Source: a bacterium (GTDB lineage Bacteria > Latescibacterota > UBA2968 > GCA-2709665). Taken from it: a DNA stretch of 6,505 bases. Below are positions 1 through 4,862 of this stretch, piece after piece; within the stretch, counting starts at the first letter, position 1, and each line of letters opens with the position of its first letter. Location: NCBI GenBank assembly GCA_027619145.1, contig JAQCGA010000242.1, positions 1 through 6,505 on the forward strand, in the 5' to 3' direction. A model generated the notes under the pieces. The model saw only the letters and a program-made list of their open reading frames with translations. It had not been told where the DNA came from and did no database searches. The translations under genes were made by a program, and so were the position numbers.

Positions 1-489
1 CTCTGCCAGAATCAGATGAAGATCCCGGTAATCAATATTATCGCGTGATGAGAAAAAGCGCGAATTCAAACTCAGCGCACGGTTTGCCGAATCCCGGGCC
101 TGTTCCCAGTTGCCTTGCGCCAGTTCCAGGCCAGCCAGCCCGGCCCAGGCATCCACATTATTGGGATTGCTGGACGTTGCCTTCTGAAAACTCGTTTTGG
201 CCGAACCCAGCAACTGCTTCTGAGCATCTCCTTTGGCCTGCCCTGCTCGGCGGAAATTCAGCCAACCCAATCCGTTATGCGCCTCTGCAAAAGTGGGGTC
301 CAGACTCAGCGCATTCCGAAACAACTCCTCTGCCTTCTTGTCATCGTTTCCACCACGGTACGAAGCCCACCCTTCAAACGTAAGGGTTTCCGCAGAACCG
401 TACGTCCCGCCCGTTCCTGTACCGCCACCACAACCAACCAGCGAGAGCCCCAGCAAAACACAACCTATGAGTATTCTGTACATTTTCAT
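1..489 (-). CDS. TPR-repeat lipoprotein, 3' end cut off by window edge
   Basis: The minus-strand frame stays open from an ATG at 489 to the window edge, giving 163 visible residues and no stop. The N-terminus is a lipoprotein signal: basic MKMYR, a hydrophobic stretch, then lipobox LVGC with the acylated cysteine at residue 20, followed by a glycine-rich GGGTGTGG linker. Glycine at +2 would not act as a Lol inner-membrane retention signal, so the outer membrane is the likely site (inference). From about residue 36 three TPR-like helical hairpins follow, roughly 36-65, 66-110 and 111-143, with typical elements such as AEELFRNALSLDPTFAEAH and NNVDAWAGLAGLELAQGNW. TPRs bind other proteins; the partner is unknown. 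A second ATG lies two codons in, but the first has AGGG at 497-500, 7 nt upstream. It follows the 1308-residue surface protein by 91 bp with no visible terminator, so co-transcription is plausible. The lipoprotein/TPR assignment is firm; the specific role is not. Confidence 0.88.
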   Translation of the reverse strand, partial: MKMYRILIGCVLLGLSLVGCGGGTGTGGTYGSAETLTFEGWASYRGGNDDKKAEELFRNALSLDPTFAEAHNGLGWLNFRRAGQAKGDAQKQLLGSAKTSFQKATSSNPNNVDAWAGLAGLELAQGNWEQARDSANRALSLNSRFFSSRDNIDYRDLHLILAE

Positions 490-507
490 CGCAGTACCCT
501 GCCCTGG

Positions 508-524
508 CAATCAATTGATGATTG
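508..524. promoter_or_regulatory. Small inverted repeat upstream of the TPR lipoprotein gene
   Basis: CAATCA and TGATTG form a perfect 6-bp dyad around a 5-base spacer, and its near edge is 18 bases upstream of the TPR gene's ATG. It has no following T-tract, so it is not an intrinsic terminator. It could be a weak leader hairpin or a protein-binding site. The arms are short and AT-rich, so chance is a serious alternative. The rest of the 91-bp gap (490-580) shows no convincing promoter or terminator. Confidence 0.2.
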
Positions 525-580
525 TTTTCGCCTTCTCTCACATGTCCCAACCCGTCGAGCGTACATTCCGAGATAGATCT

Positions 581-3500
581 CTACTTTAACAACAACATTT
601 TCTTCGTAAGCACTGCCTCTGGTGTATCCAGCCTGTACAGATACGTTCCTGCGGCCACCTCCCGGCCTGCCTCGTCTCTTCCATCCCATATAACCGCATG
701 AAGCCCTGCCGAAACATGTTCTGCCAGCAACCGCCGCACAGACTGTCCCAGCATATTATAAATTGTCAACTGCACCCGCACCGCTTCCGGTGCATCAAAC
801 CGAATCACAGTTTCAGGATTGAACGGATTGGGGAAATTCTGATGCAGCAAGAAATGATCCGCGCGTGGAACCAGCGTAGACAAATCCAGCCGGCGTTCCC
901 ACACGGTATGGTTACCCGCAAGATCCGCCACTTCGATTCGCACCGTCTGGAGCCCGCCTGGAAACACCTGGGAAGGCGTCCAACGAATTCCTCCTGGTGC
1001 CTCCAGGTAAACAACATCTGCCACAACCCCATCCACAGTCACACGTACCGAAGCCGGTTCCACGCCGCTGCCGTCTTCCAAAATGGGAATCCATAACGCC
1101 CCGCGCTGAACCTCAACTTCACCCGGTTCCGGCGGTTTTTCGTCAACAAAAACACCATACCGTCCAAAGGCAGAAAAACGACCCACCAGGCTACTTCCCG
1201 TCTTCCGAGCACCCGCAAAGATCCACCGCCCCCCAACATCATCCCATCGATACACTCCTGCCGTCTCAGACCGGGCAGCCGTACCGTGAACGTCAAACCG
1301 AATTTCTCCAGGCCTGACCACCTGCACCTGCGGTGCATATACCTGATAAATCTCGGATATCTGCTGGAGTGAACCCGCTTCCATTGTGGATTTCGCAGAA
1401 ACCGGGCGGGAAGGGAACAGGGCAACCACCGTTGCTTTCGAAAGCGCCTTGCTCGGAAGGGTTACAGCAACATCTCCCGTACGAATAGCAAACGTAGACT
1501 GGATTCCAGCTTCTGCCACTTCCAATCGGAAGGTATCCGTAAGCGCAACCCGGGTTGCCTTCGTAATCCCTGTAGCACTCAACTCCACGATCCCATTCAC
1601 CGTATTATCCAGAGAAACCCTGCCGGACCACATCTCCTGTGTAACCGTCGGCACCCGGTCCACCGGAATCGCAGTAGGTTTGGCTTGCACATCCAGACCA
1701 ATCCGCATTCCCAAAAAAGGATCACTCATCAATTCTCGCTGCGAAAGAACAAACACATCCAGAAAATTGGGCAGAATTGGATTGGCCACAACCGCGACCC
1801 GCAATAGTCCTTGTTCCACCGGTTGGCTGCCGCCTACCACCTCTACCGGGGTCGCAGTACTCACCGCCTGTTCCTGTGTAAGGGAGTCCGTGGCCCGAAA
1901 TTCGATCGGCCCCGCATTGCCCACAAACCCGGCCAGAGGACGAAGAACAGCCGTCTTCTGGGTCTGGTTCACCGTTACATTGATATTGGGATTTCCCGCT
2001 GAACTCCACTGCACGTCAGCCGGAACCCCATTCACAACAAGTTCGCTCAAATTCAGTGTCGTATCTTTTTCAGCCGTCAGCTTCAGCGCGAACGTCGTAA
2101 TCACCTGCAACCCGGTACCGCTCCCTGGCGTAACCGTCACATCCAGGTTCCCGCTACTGGTTGTATTATTACTGGTATCCGTGGCTGTAACCGTAATAAA
2201 CGCATCTCCAGTTTGAATGCCCAGCAAGACCAGTTCCGGCTTGAGCGGGTTAAGTGAAATTGCCACATTGGCGTTGCTGGACTGAGCGGTCCACACCAGT
2301 TTGCTCGGATTTCCGGACCGCAGGGACTGAAGCAAATTAATCGTATCCCGTTGCCCACGCGCCAGAGACCGTGCACCAATCTGGCCCAAATCGATCAGCA
2401 CATTGCCCGCACTAACCAGGTTGACTCTTACCGTATCCTGCGCTGTCTGGTTGTCCTCATCCGTCACTATAAAAATGATCTCTTCAAACGGGTCGCTCAC
2501 CGCGCTCGGTGCCCGAAATACCGCCCGGTGGGTGGTCGGATGAATATCCACAACAACACTCTTTTGGCCAGAACGCGTCCAGGTTACCTGTGCATTTGTA
2601 TTGTCTGCATCAAAATAATAATCATCCAGATTCAGTGAATCGGAGGTCCCGGCAATCAACGTCAAATCCGGCATCCCACCCGCTACCGGCACACCGGTAA
2701 TTAGAGAAGAGCTATACACGCGCACCGGAAGAGCGTCGGACAACGCCGTCAAATCCGTTACCGTCAATGTGGTTCTCCTGAAACCCGTTGAATCCGCCGG
2801 TGCGGAAACCGACAACTGCCTGTTATTCAAAGCCGTACTATTGATACTCACCCGGGTGATGCCGCTATGTTTCCAGATCAGTTGATTCTTGGGCGTATCC
2901 AGATCGCTCACCAGATCGTCTAAGACGACTGTGGTGGCACCTCCGCCCGCGCGCACACCCACTTTCAGCGAAGGAACAAGAACCGTGGGCGGCTGTGGGT
3001 TTATGGGCGGATTCACCTTCACACTGATTTCCCGCGCAGCCGTCAACCGGGACGTGTCCGACACCACAACCAATGCGGTTCGTGTACCCATAAATGGAGG
3101 TACCGGCGTAATGGTCAACCGCTGGTTACCCGCCGAAACCTGAAACGCGATACTGTCCACGCCAGAAAACGTAAATTGTAGTTTGTCAAACGGATCGTCT
3201 ATGTCTTTGATAAATTCTGGCAAATTTAGCGTGGCCTGCCCCAAAGCCCCCACTTCTACAAACGGAAAATCCTTAATAAACTCGGGACCGTCGTTTACCG
3301 GTTGCACTTCTACCCGCACCTGAACCGTATCGGCTGAACCATACTGGTCTACCACCCGAAAGCGCCGGTTTTCGGAACCAAAATAATCTTTTTTTGCGGT
3401 AAACGTCACCCGCCGGTTTGGAGCAATCGACGCAAACGTATTCACCGTGGAATCTGGATCAATAGAAGATAAACTGAGTATCGCATTCGGGTCCGGATCT

Positions 3501-4507
3501 GATACCACAAGAACCAGGCTTGTATCCTGGGTGTCCTCCAGAAAACGTACCGTATCTGGAATTGCAGCTTCGTCGAATGCGGGCGGCGAATTCACAACCA
3601 CCCGGATGGTATCCGATACACTTTCACCCGCCTTTGTGGTAGCAGTGAATCTCACCGTTGCAACACCGATAAAGTTTGTAAGAAAATCCCCACTACTCAC
3701 ATTGGGGTTCACCGTGGCCACGTGCGACTGGTTGTTTACTGTCACCTTTACGCTGTCCGGTTGAGCCAAGGAGGCCGTCCATGTTAAGGTCGAGTCCGGC
3801 GTGGATGGATCGTTCACATAATCGTCCAGATCCAGAGAATCCTGCTGCCCCGGCAGAAGGTACATATCCGGAATACTGCTGGTCAGCTTGAAGCCCTGGA
3901 TATTCACCGTAAGAGGCGTTACCAGCCGGTAGTTATAAATAGACCCGGGATCACCATTGACGAAATATCCCGTCTCACCACCTCCCGCAAATCCCCCCAT
4001 AATTTGAACCTGCGTCACACCGTTGGGCGGCTTCCGAATCACCCGCAACTGGAACCGGGCGGCAACCGCATCGCCCACTGCTGTTCGTTGCCCGCCTGAA
4101 GCCCTCGGGATATACTCACTGTACCGAATCTGAAAATTGGGCACCTGGTTGGTATTGCTGTTCCCAATCTGATCTCCAGCCGTATCGTTAAAGAAAAATT
4201 GCCCGGCCAGCCAGCCTCCCGCCGTAAAAGGCTGAATGGGAAAACCTGCAGGACGGGTCGATATCACTTCCAGGTACTGGTCATCGAAGCTTACAAAGAA
4301 AACCACCTGCGTAAATGCTGCGCCATTGGCTTCCACAAAAAGCTCTGCGGACAGCACATCTCCCACCTTTACATTCGCCGTGGTTGACTGCGTGGTCTGC
4401 TGGCGAAGCGTCACATTGGCATCGCCTCGCTTTCCGGCCCAACTTGCACTGGAAATACTGAGCAACCCCAGGACGCTGCATATCAGAATGACAAGCGTTC
4501 GATTCAC
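581..4507 (-). CDS. Large secreted protein: cohesin-like domain, seven Ig/cadherin-like repeats, FlgD-Ig/T9SS-like C-terminal tail (1308 aa)
   Basis: Complete gene for a predicted surface or matrix protein. The start is GTG at 4507, with TGAGG 5 nt upstream. Residues 1-24 are a Sec signal peptide (basic start, hydrophobic core, likely cleavage after ASWA). About 28-205 resembles a cohesin domain: a beta-rich segment with VGDVLSAELFV, VVFFVSFDDQYLEV and AVAARFQLRV. About 209-895 holds seven Ig/cadherin-like repeats. About 900-1122 is a mixed beta region ending in VYRWDDVGGRWIFAG and FGRYGVFVDEKPPEP. About 1140-1206 is another Ig-like unit (GSGVEPASVRVTVDG, VRIEVADLAGN). About 1217-1308 is the sorting tail: QNFPNPFNPET, IYNMLGQ, WDGRDEAGREVAAGTYLYR, ending KKMLLLK. 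In characterised T9SS organisms such a tail directs outer-membrane translocation; here that is inferred. The only cysteine is in the signal peptide. No catalytic motif is recognised, so adhesion or structure is likelier than enzymology. The upstream gene ends in a terminator, so this gene probably has its own promoter. Confidence 0.93.
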   Translation of the reverse strand: MNRTLVILICSVLGLLSISSASWAGKRGDANVTLRQQTTQSTTANVKVGDVLSAELFVEANGAAFTQVVFFVSFDDQYLEVISTRPAGFPIQPFTAGGWLAGQFFFNDTAGDQIGNSNTNQVPNFQIRYSEYIPRASGGQRTAVGDAVAARFQLRVIRKPPNGVTQVQIMGGFAGGGETGYFVNGDPGSIYNYRLVTPLTVNIQGFKLTSSIPDMYLLPGQQDSLDLDDYVNDPSTPDSTLTWTASLAQPDSVKVTVNNQSHVATVNPNVSSGDFLTNFIGVATVRFTATTKAGESVSDTIRVVVNSPPAFDEAAIPDTVRFLEDTQDTSLVLVVSDPDPNAILSLSSIDPDSTVNTFASIAPNRRVTFTAKKDYFGSENRRFRVVDQYGSADTVQVRVEVQPVNDGPEFIKDFPFVEVGALGQATLNLPEFIKDIDDPFDKLQFTFSGVDSIAFQVSAGNQRLTITPVPPFMGTRTALVVVSDTSRLTAAREISVKVNPPINPQPPTVLVPSLKVGVRAGGGATTVVLDDLVSDLDTPKNQLIWKHSGITRVSINSTALNNRQLSVSAPADSTGFRRTTLTVTDLTALSDALPVRVYSSSLITGVPVAGGMPDLTLIAGTSDSLNLDDYYFDADNTNAQVTWTRSGQKSVVVDIHPTTHRAVFRAPSAVSDPFEEIIFIVTDEDNQTAQDTVRVNLVSAGNVLIDLGQIGARSLARGQRDTINLLQSLRSGNPSKLVWTAQSSNANVAISLNPLKPELVLLGIQTGDAFITVTATDTSNNTTSSGNLDVTVTPGSGTGLQVITTFALKLTAEKDTTLNLSELVVNGVPADVQWSSAGNPNINVTVNQTQKTAVLRPLAGFVGNAGPIEFRATDSLTQEQAVSTATPVEVVGGSQPVEQGLLRVAVVANPILPNFLDVFVLSQRELMSDPFLGMRIGLDVQAKPTAIPVDRVPTVTQEMWSGRVSLDNTVNGIVELSATGITKATRVALTDTFRLEVAEAGIQSTFAIRTGDVAVTLPSKALSKATVVALFPSRPVSAKSTMEAGSLQQISEIYQVYAPQVQVVRPGEIRFDVHGTAARSETAGVYRWDDVGGRWIFAGARKTGSSLVGRFSAFGRYGVFVDEKPPEPGEVEVQRGALWIPILEDGSGVEPASVRVTVDGVVADVVYLEAPGGIRWTPSQVFPGGLQTVRIEVADLAGNHTVWERRLDLSTLVPRADHFLLHQNFPNPFNPETVIRFDAPEAVRVQLTIYNMLGQSVRRLLAEHVSAGLHAVIWDGRDEAGREVAAGTYLYRLDTPEAVLTKKMLLLK
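1823..3883 (-). repeat. Seven tandem Ig/cadherin-like protein repeats, about 98 residues each
   Basis: This segment encodes residues 209-895 of the large surface protein. Each unit carries a strand motif of the form (S/T)LxL(D)(D)(Y), often followed by an acidic D-x-D-T/P-type loop and an LxWT-like strand, and closes near D-T-V-x-V-x-V. The second leucine (or valine-flanked leucine) of the motif falls at residues 227, 333, 429, 529, 627, 725 and 820, so spacings are 106, 96, 100, 98, 98 and 95. Units 1 (PDMYLLPGQQDSLDLDDY) and 5 (PDLTLIAGTSDSLNLDDY) are the most alike by eye. Unit 2 is the most cadherin-like (SDPDPNA, then DYFGSENRRFRVVDQYGSAD). The repeats are diverged at both protein and DNA level, so they are old. 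Acidic loops suggest possible calcium binding, which is an inference. Confidence 0.8.
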
Positions 4508-4512
4508 GAAAA

Positions 4513-4517
4513 CCTCA
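4513..4517 (-). promoter_or_regulatory. Ribosome binding site deciding the GTG start of the large surface protein
   Basis: On the minus strand TGAGG is followed by 5 bases (TTTTC) and then GTG at 4507. This spacing, together with the typical signal peptide that begins at once (MNRTLVILIC), selects this non-ATG start. Confidence 0.7.
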
Positions 4518-4691
4518 ATGCTGAATCTGGCTTCGGGATAACGCGCTGAGCCAGAGCAGAACAGGACTCACAACAGGGGTGGCCGATGGGATGGTTGTTA
4601 TAAACAGGGGGGTTCAGAGGGTAGGTATGCAATTCACGTGCCAGAATCGGCAGTTTCCGTTCTGCATAAGAACCAGGTCGGGAAGACACGG

Positions 4692-4714
4692 CTTTCCTAT
4701 AAAATATAGAAAAG
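4692..4714. promoter_or_regulatory. AT-rich 23-bp near-perfect dyad, candidate operator
   Basis: The arms CTTTCCTATA (4692-4701) and TATAGAAAAG (4705-4714) are reverse complements at 9 of 10 positions around a 3-base AAA centre. Neither side has a T-tract behind a GC-rich stem, so it does not look like a terminator. It is the only marked AT-rich block in the intergenic region, about 190 bp upstream of the large surface protein gene, which suits a promoter-linked binding site. No known regulator motif is recognised. Confidence 0.35.
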
Positions 4715-4786
4715 TCGATTGGGGATATCTACCCATTTTTTAGGAAATTGGAGCGTGGGATGGCAAACAGAAGGCAAAAGCGATAG

Positions 4787-4823
4787 AAAAAGGGCGGGCT
4801 GTGGAATCACCCACAACCCGCCC
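4787..4823 (-). terminator. Rho-independent terminator of the dockerin/cohesin gene
   Basis: On the minus strand GGGCGGGTTGTGG (4823-4811) pairs with CCACAGCCCGCCC (4804-4792) over 13 bp, including one G-T wobble, around a 6-base loop (GTGATT). A run of five T (4791-4787) follows at once. It begins 39 bases after the stop codon at 4863-4865. The T-run is only on the minus-strand side, so it ends transcription from the dockerin/cohesin gene and separates it from the next gene. A second, smaller hairpin (CCGGAG/CTCCGG, 4833-4852) lies between the stop codon and this terminator. Confidence 0.9.
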
Positions 4824-4862
4824 CGTAGAGCACCGGAGGAAATTCTCTCCGGAAAGACTTTC

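Larger units (their letters stand above)
4508..4785 (-). promoter_or_regulatory. Leader / promoter region of the large surface protein gene
   Basis: This non-coding stretch lies between the terminator of the dockerin/cohesin gene and the GTG start at 4507, so the promoter for the 1308-residue protein should be here. No clean -35/-10 pair could be assigned; the most AT-rich part, around 4697-4709, is the best candidate core. A possible leader hairpin pairs TCTGGCT (4526-4532) with AGCCAGA (4549-4555) around a 16-base loop, ending 18 bases before the start codon. A shorter dyad, GTTCT/AGAAC, lies at 4659-4673. A minus-strand 61-codon frame (4689-4504) with its own Shine-Dalgarno-like AGGA also crosses this region; it is discussed as a finding because its reality is uncertain. 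Confidence 0.45.

Noticed and set aside
490..580. Terminator between the large surface protein gene and the TPR lipoprotein gene
   Set aside because: No GC-rich stem followed by a T-run is visible on the minus strand; only a short AT-rich dyad is present.
45..589. Several overlapping plus-strand open frames at the left end
   Set aside because: They are antisense to the TPR lipoprotein, which has a lipobox, TPR motifs and a plausible start. The plus-strand products are Pro/Ser/Arg-rich with no domain.
1386..2216. Plus-strand open frame of 276 codons
   Set aside because: It is antisense to the Ig-repeat and following region of the 1308-residue gene and has a low-complexity Thr/Ser/Val/Arg composition with no recognisable motif.
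4626..4640. CACGTG palindrome in the intergenic region
   Set aside because: A 6-base palindrome is expected by chance and no flanking symmetry extends it.
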